Shown piece by piece: positions 1-11,522 of a DNA stretch of 64,000 nt. Each line of letters starts with the position of its first letter. Position 1 is the stretch's first letter. The notes under the pieces were generated by a model that was not told the origin of the DNA, did not search any database, and saw only the letters and a list, made by a program, of their open reading frames with translations. Both the position numbers and the translations under genes were made by a program. Source of the stretch: Allomyces macrogynus ATCC 38327. Its lineage: Eukaryota; Blastocladiomycota; Blastocladiomycetes; Blastocladiales; Blastocladiaceae. Location: positions 7,334 to 71,333 of the forward strand of contig GG745356.1 in assembly GCA_000151295.1 (NCBI GenBank), written 5' to 3'.

Positions 1-194
1 GCCGCTTGCTGCTCCTGCATTCCACAAGCTTTGTGACATGATTGGAGTTGCGGAAGTGATTGCTCTGCACGCGTAGGGAATGCTCGCCGTGGGGGAGTGT
101 CGAAGTGTTCGTCTTGCATTTGTGTTTCTTGTTGTTTGTGTTGCCTCATTGTTTCCTTGTTGGAGCTGTTCGAGTTGGATTCTTGTGTAAATGA

Positions 195-224
195 TGGTGG
201 CAACCTAGGTTATGGTTGCCACCA
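195..224. repeat. Perfect 11-bp inverted repeat (hairpin)
   Basis: TGGTGGCAACC at 195-205 is followed by an 8-base spacer and its exact reverse complement at 214-224. It lies just upstream of the retroelement reverse-transcriptase remnant. Function is unknown; it could be a structured element of the retroelement or chance. Confidence 0.6.
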
Positions 225-252
225 CGGCTGAAGTGCAGAGTGCACACACCAA

Positions 253-954
253 ATGCATTCCTTCTCCTGCTCAACCTTGCAAAACATCAAACCCAGCAAT
301 GTGCCATTCACATCACTGATTCTATTTGTGAAGAAGAAGAATGGCGACTTGCGCATGTGCATCAATTTTCACACCATCAACACAGCCACAATTGTCGATC
401 TGTACCCAATCCCACATTCTGATGAGCTGCACTCTCATGTAGCAAAGGCGAAAATTTTCACTGCAATTGGCCTTGCTTCTGGCTACCACCAACTGCACAT
501 TCATCCAGACTCTCAAGTCTGGACAACATTCACCTGCCCACTTGGCAACTTTGTGTTCACCATCATGCCATTTGGCCTCACAGGTGCTGGATCCACCTTT
601 TCACGTCTGATGCGCTCCTTTCTTGGCCACTTGGGCGATGAGTTCATTGCTTTCTACTTTGATAACATTGTGACCTTCAGCAACATGATGGACGATTGGA
701 AGCTGTCTTTGCTACTTTGTGCCAACAATGACTCTATGCTATGCCCAAGAAGGCTTCCTACACCAACAATCATGTGCATTTCTTGGGTCACGTTTTTCGC
801 CATGGTGAAATCCGCCCATAACCCAAAGAAAATCAAGTTGATCATGGATTGGCTGCTGCTCAAGACTTGCAATGTCCAACAATTTCTCAGGTTGGCCCAG
901 TACCTCTCAGCACACATTCTGCACTACTTGAGCATTGTTGCACCACTGATGTGA
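253..954 (+). pseudogene. Ty3/gypsy-like reverse transcriptase remnant
   Basis: This is a fragment of a retrotransposon polymerase. The frame contains the Ty3/gypsy RT landmarks in order: KKNGDLRMCINF (usual KKDG.wRmcvDyr), a YPIPHSDEL palm motif, FTAIGLASGYHQLHIH (usual FS.lDL.sGYhQi) and MPFGLTGAGSTFSRLM (usual MPFGLtnAPatFq.lm). The catalytic box reads Y-F-D-N at 655-666 where active enzymes have Y-x-D-D, and the D of the LDL motif is also changed (IGL). After the catalytic box the match fades and the frame ends without RNase H or integrase. No LTRs are visible in the window. The element is therefore a dead fragment, possibly truncated by the window start. The composition is visibly more AT-rich than the neighbouring genes. 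Confidence 0.75.
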
Positions 955-1596
955 AGCAGAGCTACCCGTCTAGCTCCTTTGCATACTTCTTGTTGTTGTT
1001 GTTGATTCCTGTTTGTCATTCCATGTATATAATCGCCCAAACATACCTTTGGGTACATCAGGCTCGTTCCACACTTGACACCATATCAGAAAAGAAATGA
1101 ACCTCAAAAAATGAAGCAATGGAATTGTGCCTTACTTGCCATTACATGAAAGGGTTGCTCAAAAAGGGTTGCTCAAAAATGGTTTTGTACCTGGGAGCTA
1201 AAAAGTTCCAAATACTTCCAGCATCACTCAGTTTTCTAGAAAGATGTACATCAGAGGTTGAACAAGGTTGGTAGCCCTGTGAGCAGGGCGACCTTGCCAA
1301 TACAGCCAAAGACTATTGCAGAGCGTTTGGAACCACGCCATGGGAGCTCTATCCCAAGCGACTTAGCCTCGTTTTGCTTGAAAGAATCCTACATGAGTAG
1401 GCACATTGTTCAACTGTGTCGACATTGGCAGCCGTCATGACCAGCATGCCCAGCCGCTCATCAATCACCACCTCGAATGAGGGATGAGGATGAGACTTGC
1501 TGGCTGCTCCATGGCCGCTAACCTACACTTCATGTCTATCATGAAAGAAACTGGCACTGTTCATTCTCCTCATGATACAAGTGAAATGATCGAGCG
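955..1596. other. Gene-free stretch after RT remnant
   Basis: No supported gene is seen here. It contains a short imperfect tandem duplication (AAAGGGTTGCTCAA twice, about 1148-1180). It is probably decayed retroelement sequence plus the 3' flank of the fumarase gene, which ends at 1597 on the minus strand. Confidence 0.4.
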
Positions 1597-3245
1597 TTAC
1601 GCTTCCGACAGCCCCAGCATCATCTCCGGGCGGACCCACTCGTCAAATTCGTCGGCCGTGAGCAACTCGAGCGCGAGGGCCGCCTCCTTGAGCGTGGTGC
1701 CTTCCTTGTGCGCCTTCTTGGCGGCCTTGGCCGAGTTGTCGTATCCAATGTGCGGGTTGAGCGCCGTGACGAGCATGAGCGACTCCTTCATGATCGCGTC
1801 GATCCGGCGCTCGTTGGGCATGATCCCGACGACACAGTGGTCGGTAAACGACTTGGCCGCGTCGCCGAGCAAGCGAATCGACTGCAGCACGTTCTTGATG
1901 ATGATGGGCTTGAAGACGTTGAGCTCAAAGTGGCCATTGGAACCGGCAATCGAGACGGCCGTCGTGTTGCCCATGACCTGCGCACAGACCATAGTCAGGG
2001 CCTCGCACTGCGTCGGATTCACCTTTCCCGGCATGATCGACGATCCGGGTTCGTTCTCGGGCAAGAACAGCTCGCCGAGCCCGCACCGCGGCCCAGACCC
2101 GAGCAGCCGTATATCGTTGGCAATTTTCATAAGCGAAACGGCGACCGTATTGAATGCGCCCTGCGCCTCGACGCGCGCATCGTGCGCGGCGAGCGCTTCA
2201 AACTTGTTGGGCGCCGTGACAAACGGGAACCCCGTCTCCTCGGCAATTGCCTCGGCCACGGCCTCGGCAAAACCGATCTTGGTGTTGAGCCCCGTGCCGA
2301 CGGCCGTCCCACCCTGTGCGAGGTTGTAGAGCCGCAGCAAAACTCCTTCGATGCGCGCAATCGCGTATTCAACCTGCTTGGCGTACCCCGAAAACTCCTG
2401 GCCGAGCGTGAGCGGCGTCGCGTCCTGCAAGTGCGTGCGGCCAATCTTGATGATCGGCATCCACTTTTCCGAGCAGTCGTTGAGCGCGTCGTGCAGCTTG
2501 CGCAGCCCCGGCAACAGCCGCTGGTGAATTTCCATGCGGCAGCGACGTGCATGGCCGTCGGGAACGTGTCGTTGGACGATTGCGACATGTTGACGTGATC
2601 GTTGGGGTGCACGGGCTTCTTGGACCCAAGTTCACCGCCAAGAATCTCGATGGCGCGGTTTGAGATGACTTCGTTCACGTTCATGTTTGACTGCGTGCCC
2701 GACCCGGTCTGCCAGACGACCAGCGGGAAGTGGTCGTCGAGCCTTCCGGCAATCACTTCGTCGGCCGCCTGGATAATGGCCTCGGCCACGGTCGCGTCGA
2801 GTCCATAGCGCAGGTTCACTTGCGTGGCCGCCTTCTTAAGAACACCAAAGGCCTTGATGACCGGAATCAGCATGCGCTCGGTCGTACCGCCAATGCCAAA
2901 GTTTTGAAACGAGCTGAGTGGGATCATGGGCGATTCAGCGTCAGTCGAGGAGGAGGAACCGAAGTCGAGATGGGGAAAGCGAGCAAGTGATACGAACCGC
3001 TGCGTCTGTGCACCCCAGTACTTGTCGGCAGGCACCTTGACATCGCCAAACGTGTCGCGCTCGATACGGTGCTCGGTCTGGGATCGGCCAGGTGCGGAAT
3101 GAGAAGCAATGGTCACGATGGGACGCGTTGGACCCGTAGTGGGTTTATGAGCGACCAGCGGCGCGTCAGGAGCGGGCAGCGCGCGATCAGCGGCATGGCG
3201 CGAGTTGCGATGACCGGTACAACGAGTGAACGCGGCCAGGCACAT
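1597..3245 (-). CDS. FUM1: Fumarate hydratase (class II fumarase), with apparent frameshift
   Basis: The enzyme interconverts fumarate and malate in the TCA cycle (mitochondria and cytosol in fungi). The protein reads from an Arg-rich, probably mitochondrial N-terminal extension through the class II hallmarks: [55 protein letters not shown] and the superfamily signature [11 protein letters not shown]. The C-terminus ends in a normal position. One 84-nt in-frame intron at 2914-2997 (minus strand; GTTCGT..CTCAG) joins TQR to SFQNF. Near 2535-2546 the frame changes between HVAA and MEIHQ with no room for an intron; one base appears to be missing relative to the family. That is either an assembly error or a true frameshift that would inactivate this copy. 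The start at 3245 was chosen because it gives a basic leader and no upstream alternative is seen. The next gene, uL23, is divergent. Confidence 0.9.
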
Positions 3246-4151
3246 GGCAGACCGTCCACAAGAAGAGATGCGGGGAAAGGGAACGAGTACGCGAGAGTGA
3301 GCCGAGCGCGTCCTGGCGCGACCGCGACGGTCAGGAATGGGGTCGCAGGTCGCGTACCATGGTGGTTCGGCTCACGTTCGTGTCGAAGCGCGTTGCTCAG
3401 AGAAAGTGCCAGTGGGGCCTGGGATCTTTTTCAACGCCAGCGGTCAGGTGCGCCACACGTCGAGGTCGAGAGCAGGCCCAAGCTGAAGGCGGCGCCGGCG
3501 CGACGCGTGTGTACGGCGCGAAGAGAACGTTGCATTGCCGACCAAGATTGAACACGGAGTGGTGCCAAAAGATTACAGCGGCAGGAGCAGGTTGAGCGCA
3601 GCGTAAATTAAATGTGGCGACAAGAGAAAAGAAGGCGGTGGTGTGGGGTAAGAGACTTGTCCGGCTCGATCAGGTACGCGCGCCGTGAAAGTCTCGACCT
3701 GCATCATCCTGAACACGGACGTTGGCGTCGACACGCGCGCAGAGTGCGGTGGAAGACGACACGATGGCGCGTAGCCGCCGACCACGGCGCGACTTGCGAA
3801 TCGTCGAGGATCGCTGGTCGAGTTGGTTGCCGATCAAGGGCGCGTCGTGGGCCGCGGCGTGGCCACGGACAAATGGGCGGAAAACAGCCGGTTGCGCGTG
3901 GTGCCGGTGGGGGACGAGGTCAGTGTCGGTCCGGTCGTCCTGGAGCAAAGATCTCGGTACCGGCCGGAGGTGGCTGGCGGTGGCTGGTCGTCGAGCTCAA
4001 GTTGGCGTGGCGCAGCGTGTTCGTTTCGGCAGGGACCCGACCAACCTCACGTGCACGCGTCCCTGCCCATCACTCTGCTTCGATTTCTCTTGGTCGCTGT
4101 CGCCTAGACTGTCAATCTCTCCCACTTCCGTCTTTGTGGTCATCTCTCAAC
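3246..4151. promoter_or_regulatory. Shared divergent upstream region (fumarase / uL23)
   Basis: About 900 bp separate two divergently transcribed genes. No ORF in it resembles a protein. The last 80 bases before the uL23 start are pyrimidine-rich, as is common for fungal ribosomal-protein promoters. No TATA box or specific factor site could be assigned with confidence. Confidence 0.4.
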
Positions 4152-5322
4152 ATGTCCAAGACGACCGGTAAGCGGCAGCCCATCACCAACCGCCAACTGA
4201 CGGCCCCACAACACCCACGACCGACTCGTCCGTCGACGAGGAGCACCTCCAACGCCGCACGCACCGTTTCGCGGAGCCACGGTGGCGCCAAGTCGCCGTT
4301 ATCACTGCCAAGTGACCGTGGCCACGCCCGTCCATCCGTCGCGGAATCTGACGCACCGTGCTCGCGTACCCGGATATTTCGACCTTGTCGTCTTGCTGCT
4401 CGTCACTGTCCGACCGGTGTCACGGAAACTGCGCCGCGGCATTGTTTTGGCACCGTTCTGGTGTTTGTGTGCTCCTCTCGACGGTTCGAGCGGGACGACG
4501 GGATCGCGCTGTCGTGTCCCTTGGAAAATATCCCCGTTTTTGTGACCAGAACACTGACCGAATCCCCGCCAACTTGGTGATGCTCTGCGAATTTTCGCAG
4601 CTCCCAAGGCCAAGGCTCTTGCTGCCCGTAAGGCTGCTCTTAAGGGTACCGCCGCCACGAAGGTGCGATGAGCCTTGGTTTTCCCGTGCGAGCTCCGGCC
4701 GTTTCGCGCTCGAGCAGTTCAGTTCTTCGCTCTCCAGTACGGCCCGCTTGCGGTGTTCGGAACGAGTCGGTGAAGTCGGGCTGTTAACCTCGAGTTGTTT
4801 CGGGACGGTGACTGGAGCGAGCTTGTGTTGCAGCCGACCCAATTACTTGCTCGCATTTTGAACTCACCGGGCCGTGCTGCTTCACGCTCCATACCCACAT
4901 GGCGGTCGCTCCTGGGATGGTGTTTTATGTTTTCCCTTGTGCTCTCTTGGATTATCTAGACGCGCAAGGTCCGCACGACGTCGACCTTCCGTTTGCCCAA
5001 GACGCTCAAGCTCGCGCGCAACCCCAAGTACGCGCGCAAGTCGGCGCCTTCGCTGCCGCGCCTGACGGCGCTCAACGTGCTCAAGCACCCGCTGACGACC
5101 GAGTCGGCCATGAAGAAGATTGAGGACGAGAACACGCTCGTCTTCATCACCGACGTGCTCGCCAACAAGCACCAGATCAAGCAGGCCGTCAAGACGTCGT
5201 TTGACGTTAAGGTCCAGAAGGTCCGCACGCTGATCCGCCCGGACGGCAAGAAGAAGGCCTACGTGCGACTCACGGCCGACTACGACGCCATGGAGGTCGC
5301 CAACAAGATTGGCTTCGTGTAA
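4152..5322 (+). CDS. RPL25: 60S ribosomal protein uL23 (L25/L23a)
   Basis: This is the large-subunit ribosomal protein that binds 25S rRNA near the peptide exit tunnel. Three exons can be joined exactly: 4152-4167, 4601-4662 and 4960-5322. They give a 146-residue protein starting [16 protein letters not shown], with the typical basic N-terminal arm. The conserved core follows: [47 protein letters not shown], and the end [22 protein letters not shown] (usual kAYvrLa.DyDAldvAnkiG). Both introns are long for this window (433 and 297 nt), which is common for ribosomal-protein genes; I saw no convincing snoRNA boxes in them. All splice sites are GT..AG (GTAAGC..TCGCAG and GTGCGA..TCTAG). The length matches the family. 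Confidence 0.95.
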
Positions 5323-5776
5323 ACCATGCGTCGATGAGTGGAAGCATCTTTGACGTGGATAAAAATGACATGTCGAGGATTGTTGCTCAATTTTTTCTTG
5401 TCGAGAAGTGACTGCCCCTGTCGGCTTCGGTCAGTTCCAGCTCCTGTTTTTTGCATCAGCCCGTACGCTAATGCCGTACCGCAACGACCTCGCGTCTGAG
5501 AACAGCGAGGTCCGGCGTGGCGCGACACGACGTCGTTGCCAAGTCCGACCCTTCGATTTGGAACCATGGAGTGCATTTTGGCCGCGACTTGGAAGTGTCT
5601 TGCTGTCTTGATCTTCATGTCCAACATGCTTTCTGACTTGGAGAACGCGCTCCCCCTGCTCAGCTTTGACCGGCGCGGCTGTGCCTCTTGCTCTACTCAT
5701 CGTCAGCCGACACATCTTGCCGCCCAGCACCGCATCTCGTACCCGACCACCAGCTGCAACGGAGACTCAGTGCGCC
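5323..5776. other. Intergenic, no gene seen
   Basis: This stretch lies between uL23 and the next plus-strand gene. It holds the uL23 3' UTR and the presumed promoter of the downstream gene. No conserved ORF, RNA gene or repeat was recognised. Confidence 0.5.
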
Positions 5777-7018
5777 ATGTCCACCACAAGCACGACTCAA
5801 TACGGCGAGCCATCAGCAGCAATGAGCACATTCAGCACAAATACGAGCGTCGACGCCATGGTCATTAACCAAATGCTGAAGCGGACCAAGTTGGCGCTCA
5901 AAAACTGGATCGCGTCGCTGTTGCAGCGAATGAGCGACGAGGACCGCACTCGTCGGCATCATCAAGACGGAGCTCCGCTCGATGATGGACAATGTTCTGT
6001 CGGCCTCCCCGCCGATCAAAGACGCGGACCTCGACGACGCGATCCGAATGAAGCATGTCCGCTCTCGTTTTGCTGCGATAGTGCTCGAGGCTCTTGGTCT
6101 GGACGATTCAAACACGAGCCACGCCGACGCGTCCATTCATGTTGATCCTCATTTTGGCGAGACAAGGCTGCTGCTGCTCGACGTGGAATCGAATATTGAA
6201 GATGGAGTCGCGACGCTCGAGACTATGGTCGAGGCCGTGAGGCACGCGCTCAACAACAAGCTTGGCTTACGTTTATTGGAGACCGACACCCGCCTTCTCC
6301 AGGACGACGTGATTGCGCCGCTCTTTGAGGCCCTGCGGTTGACCAAGGCCATGAACGCGACGTTTGAGGTCAAAATGTTTTCGGCCGGGACCGAGTTTTC
6401 GCGCATGTTCATGATCTTCCCGCCGCAGGAGCTCGAGTGGGACGTATATGGCGACGACGAAGAGCTCCTGCATGCACCCCCGCAGCTCGTCAAGTCGGAC
6501 CGCGAAGTGGTGGTCTTCACCGTGTTCCCGGGGATCCCGCACGCGTTTGGTATGGCCGAGACGGTCGTGCACTTGGCCGAGGTTGTGACGATTTGCCTGC
6601 CCATGGTCGTCATCCCGCCGCCTCCCAAACCCTTGAAAATCACAGTTTGGAGGAGTATCAAGAAGAAGCTTGTTGGTACCTTTCCGTGTTATGCTTCTGC
6701 AAAGATCTGCCGCTTTGCGCATTGGGGTTGGGGCCGTGGACTGACGATCATGTCCTTGCTTCCTGCTCTCAGCCCGCGGTTTCCGCTACACTCTCCGCTC
6801 TCGCATCTGCAGCCACGGTCCTTCTTGCGACCGTCCCGTGGGAACAAGACCCGGACGTGAATCCGATCGTGGCTGTTGTCGTCGCGGTTGGTGCTGGGGT
6901 GTCCGTTAGGGGCGCGATTTGGTACTGGCTCGCATGCCAGTGCCATGTCGGGTCCACATCGATGCCGTCGCCCCGCATCACGCACGGGGCCATTTCGGTG
7001 GACATGGGCAACAATTAA
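5777..7018 (+). CDS. Unknown protein with two C-terminal membrane segments
   Basis: I do not recognise the family. Coding character is good from ATG 5777 (Ser/Thr-rich start, then LKRTKLALKNWIASLLQRM) and again from about 5950 to 6671. A one-base frame change is needed between about 5935 and 5960. An intron at 6672-6772 (GTTGGT..CTCAG) restores a C-terminal exon that ends at 7018. That exon encodes two hydrophobic stretches (ATLSALASAATVLLATVPW and PIVAVVVAVGAGVSV..AIWYWLA) separated by an acidic loop, so the protein is probably anchored by a C-terminal hairpin with a soluble N-terminal part of about 300 residues. The start codon and the frame change are uncertain. It could alternatively be two adjacent reading units. 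No neighbour suggests a role. Confidence 0.5.
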
Positions 7019-7353
7019 TTTCGTTGTCGAGAGGGTTGCGACTCGGACACCGCGCAAAGTTCGCCCTGACTTTTGCTTCAGCTTATTGGCAACCTCGACC
7101 CAACATCGCCTTTGTATCTTTTTTTGCGCGAACTGGTTCTTTTGGCGCGAGCCGGCGCGGTGGGGAGCATAGCCAGTTTGGAAATAACGTTGCTATCTTC
7201 TTGTTGCTTTCGATCTGTCGCGATAACAGCGCGGCGCGCTCTGCGTTCACTTCACGCGCACACACTCTTCCGAGCTCGATTGCAGCCGCGAGTGAACGAG
7301 AATTCCTACCGCAACGAAACAAATGAACCCAACAAGACTCTCAAAACGCTCCA
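7019..7353. other. Convergent intergenic region
   Basis: This short stretch lies between two convergent genes (the unknown membrane protein and Lon). It presumably holds both 3' UTRs. No other feature was seen. Confidence 0.5.
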
Positions 7354-10300
7354 TCATGCGCCGATCGAGACCGACGACGACGCTGCCCCTGCTGCTGCGC
7401 TCGGCAGATCCGCCAGCACCGCCGTCGCGGTGGCCGCCGGCACTATCGGCCATGCGTTCTTGGCAAACTCGCCGCGCGCCACGGCCTCGCCAAAGCACGC
7501 GTCAAACACTTCATAGTACCACTCGACGGGCCTGCCCTCGATCCCCTCCTTGACAAAGTCGGGCAACTCGGCCCAGTCGGCAGCGTTTGCCGCCGGGAAC
7601 AAAATCGTCGTAATCCCGGACCGTTTTGCGGCAATCGTCTTTTCCTTGAGCCCGCCAATCTTGAGCACTTTACCCGACAGCGTCAACTCGCCCGTCATGG
7701 CGATATGCGGCGGGATCGGCGTGTTGGCGGCCAGCGAAATGAGCGACGTGGCCATGGTGATGCCCGCCGACGGCCCGTCCTTGGGCGTCGCGCCCTCTGG
7801 CACGTGCAAGTGAATCGCCGCGTGCTGGAAGAATTGCGCAAGGTGCGGGAAGTGCCGCAACAGGTGCGCCTTGGCGTAAGTGTAGGCAATACTCGACGAC
7901 TCCTTCATCACGTCGCCGAGCTGGCCCGTCTTGGTCAGTGCCGGCTTGGACTCGGTCGTGAGCGGCGCCTCGAGCACCGACTCAATGTACAGCGACGACC
8001 CGCCCATGGCCGTCCACGCGAGCCCCATGACCACACCCGCGGGCGGGTGCTCAAACAACCGCTCGCCTGAGAACGGCGGGTTGCCCACGTAGTCCTTGAG
8101 GTTCTCCGGCGTGATCGACAGCGGCTCGGCGTTGGCGCCGGCCGATACGACCTTGAACGCCGCCTTGCGGTAGACCTTTTCAATGTGCTTCTTGAGGTTG
8201 CGCACACCGCTCTCGCGGCAGTAGTACCGGATCAGGTCCTCGATGGCCTCACGCGTCAGGTCGACGCGCGGCACCAGCACGGCGGGGGCTGCTGCGGGGA
8301 CCGGTGCCGACTCGGGGCTCGTTGAGTCGGCGGCAGCGGCTGTTGCGGGGGTCGACTCGGACGCGCTGCTGTAGCTGGCCACACTTGGTGCCGCTTCCAT
8401 CGTCACCGCCGACTCGGACGTGGCCGACTCGGTCGCTACCGGAGCCGCCTCGGCCAACTTGGCCGCGTCCTCCTTGGTTGCAGGCGGCGCCTCGAGCCCG
8501 CACGCGATCCGCGCCTGCGGCGCCAGATACTTTTCGGCAATCGCCACTTTTTCATCGGCCACGTACCCCGACAACTGAATCACCTCCATGCGGTCGAGCA
8601 ACGGCCCCGGAATCGTATCGAGGACATTGGCCGTGCACACAAACAGGACCTTGGACAAGTCGAGCGGCACGTCGAGGTAATGGTCGAGAAACGACGAGTT
8701 CTGTTCCGGGTCGAGCAACTCGAGCAGCGCCGACGCCGGATCCCCTTGCAACCCGCGGCCCAACTTGTCAATCTCGTCAATCAAGACGAGCGGGTTCTCG
8801 GTCTGCACCTTTTTCAGGGCCTGCACGAGCTTGCCCGGCATGGCGCCGACGTAGGTGCGCCGGTGGCCCTTGATCTCAGCGACGTCGCTCAAACCGCCGA
8901 CCGAGAACCGGTAGAACTCGCGTCCGAGCGCGCGTGCAATCGACTTGCCAATCGACGTCTTGCCCACGCCTGGCGGGCCCGACAGGCACATGATCTTGCC
9001 CTCGACCGTGCCCTTGAGCTTGCCGACGGCAATGAACTCGAGAATGCGCTCCTTGACGTCCTTGAGGCTAGTTTGTGGTGGTGGGAATGGGGAGCGGCGT
9101 CAACTTTTGCAGCCCGCAAATCGCGACATCGCGAACATCCAAGAAAACGTACCCGTAGTGGTCCTCGTCCAGGCACTGCTGCGCGTGCTCAACGTCGAGC
9201 ACTTCCTGCGAGTTCTTGCCCCACGGCAGGCACGTGAGCCAATCGAGGTAATTGCGCGTCACGTTGAACTCGGACGAGGCCGGGTCCAAGTGGCCCAACT
9301 TCTGCATTTCCTCTTCAATCACCGTGGCCACGGCCGCCGGCAACGTTGCGTGCTGAATCCGTTCCTTGAACTTCTCGAGCAGCTTATCTTTCCCGTCCGA
9401 CTCCATGCCGAGCTCCTTCTTGATCCCCTTGAGCTGCTCCATCAAGTAGTACTCGCGCTGCCGCTTTTGAATCTTCGACTCGACCTCTTTCGAAATCTTG
9501 GATTGCAGCTGCGCGTTGACGAGTTCCTTTTTCAGCACATAAAGCGCCTTTTGCAGCCGTTCTTCGATCACGAGCGACTCGAGCACGCCCTGCAGTTCCT
9601 CCGAGTCGGACCCGCCCGAGACCGCCGCGGCGAAATCGGCCAGTTTGCTCGGGTCGTCAAAGATGGTCGTGGAGGCTTGCGACACTGAAAATGCCGAAAT
9701 TTGCTCACGGAAGAGCGGGTTCAGCGAGGCAATGTCCTTGAAGACATTGACGATTTCAGCGGTGATGGCGCGCACCAGCTGGTTGCCCTTCTTGTAGGGC
9801 TCATCGTGCAGGGTCTCGGCGTGCACGACGGACACATCGTACTTGGAGCGCAGGTAAGATTGCGGCGACCCGGTGGGCTCGGAAGCGGGCTTGTCCACAT
9901 CAGCTGGAGCAGCGGCAGCGTCAGCGGGCTTGGTGCTGGCTTCGCCCGCTGTGACCACAGAGGTCGGCGCAGCGGAAGCGGCATCAGTCGACGCCGAATC
10001 CGTGTCATTGATGAGGCCCGAAATGCGCACGCGGCGGTGCGGGTAGAGAATGGCCGTGAGCGACGGCGCGTCGTCGCCTGGCCCCGTCGGCGAGGTATGG
10101 TAGACGTTGGTGATTTGTGAAAACACGCCAACGTGGTGAATCTCATCGAGCGACTGGATCCGGTCCGTGTCGGCCTCCTCGTCCTTGAGCAGGACGGCGG
10201 CCACGTACGGCTGCCGCGACTCGGCCAAGTCCTTGATGGCACGAATCACTTCCGGGTCCTTGATCACGACCGTCTTGTAGAACCCCGGGAAAAGCGGGCG

Positions 10301-10864
10301 CCGCGTGATGGGCAGCGCGAGAAGCGGCGAGTACGGGTCAGGTGGGGTCAACGTCTGTAAATGGCTCGGGTGGCCCGTGTTGCCGTTATTATTCCCCGCC
10401 GACGAGGGCGGGGTTGGTGGAACCCCGTTCCCGCCGTCGTCGTCGGGCGTCGCACTCGCGGTACCCGACGCGCGCACGGTCGCGTCGTTATCGGTCGTCG
10501 GCACGCGCGTCGCAGCTCGGATCCCGCGGCCGTTCCTACGTCCATTAGCGCGCGAGACAGTGACGGGCGTCGGTTGAGCACCGGACTTGGGATCGCTCGA
10601 ATCGTCACCGTCGGAATTGGAAGGTGGGGCCGCACCGTCGCTACCGCCCGAGGCCGACGACGGTGGTGCGACAGGGGTGCCATTATCGGACCGCGTATAG
10701 ACCGAGGGCAGGCGCGGGAACGGCGGCAGCGGGACCGCCGACGGGTGCAGCGTGCCAGCGAGCGCCGACGCGGACCGCGACGCGGGCACGGGAGCACGCA
10801 GCGCGCGCGCGTGGCGGGTCACGGCGACCGTAGCGGCACGGCGCAGAGCGACAGCGTTGAGCAT
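7354..10864 (-). CDS. PIM1: Mitochondrial ATP-dependent Lon protease
   Basis: This is the AAA+ serine protease of the mitochondrial matrix, degrading misfolded proteins. It has two exons (10864-9153 and 9067-7354) with an 85-nt intron 9068-9152 (GTACGT..ACTAG) that joins DEDHYG to [11 protein letters not shown]. The product is about 1,141 residues. The N-terminus [20 protein letters not shown] is a classic Arg-rich mitochondrial presequence. It is followed by a long low-complexity linker, the LON substrate-binding domain ([19 protein letters not shown]), coiled-coil helices, Walker A GPPGVGKT, Walker [12 protein letters not shown], and the protease domain. The catalytic Ser is in [15 protein letters not shown] and the Lys in [21 protein letters not shown]. 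An Ala/Ser/Thr/Pro-rich insertion of about 75 residues lies in the AAA lid region, a position where fungal Pim1 proteins also carry inserts. The start was chosen for the presequence; the frame is open further upstream but without family match. Confidence 0.95.
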
Positions 10865-11522
10865 CGTTGACGGTCGGGCAGTTGTTGAGATTGGTGAGGA
10901 ACCAGAGCGAGCGGGCGCAATAACCGGGCCGTGGAGCACGTCGATAGCCGCGAGGATAGAGGATCCACAGAGCGTAGAGATAAGAACAGAGCGGCGACTG
11001 CCGTATGTAATGGGCGTGCAGGGAAGTGGTCGGGATTGTTGTCGATGGTTGGGAGACGAGGTTGGCGCCGGCAGGGACAGTCGGACCAGCTCAGGATCAG
11101 CTCGAACAAGGCGAGGATCGACGTGCGGGCACGGAAGAGCGTCTTTCTCGCGGAGCTTACGTGTGCGACTTGTTGAGGCCGTGCTCGTCGTGCGGTTGAG
11201 GTGGTGGCCGGGGCGGCCGCCTTGTCGCTGCTTGTCGAGATGTCGGCGATGACCAAGACGATCGCATCGCGGGCGCGTTGGTCGTCGGGGAAACGAAACC
11301 AAGCGCGTCCTCAACAAGCCCACGTGGCATGACCAACTACCAGCCGACGCCTGCGCTTCGCTTGCCAGCTGCTGTCCGCTGCTGCTCACGAACCGTGCAC
11401 CGACAGCCGCGCTGCACCAGAAACGAGACAAACCGAATGTATTTCACAAGCGCCGCGCGGTCCTGCTGCGCGTCGCTGACCGCGTCCCCGCGCGCGAGCA
11501 CGCCAGCCAACCCGACATTCGA
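10865..11522. promoter_or_regulatory. Lon upstream region
   Basis: This interval lies between the Lon start and the end of Sec66, both on the minus strand. It should contain the Lon promoter and the Sec66 3' UTR. No conserved ORF or recognisable motif was found. Confidence 0.4.

Noticed and set aside
4168..4959. Intronic snoRNA in the long uL23 introns
   Set aside because: TGATG- and CTGA-like words occur but not with the spacing and terminal stem of a C/D box RNA. No support beyond chance.
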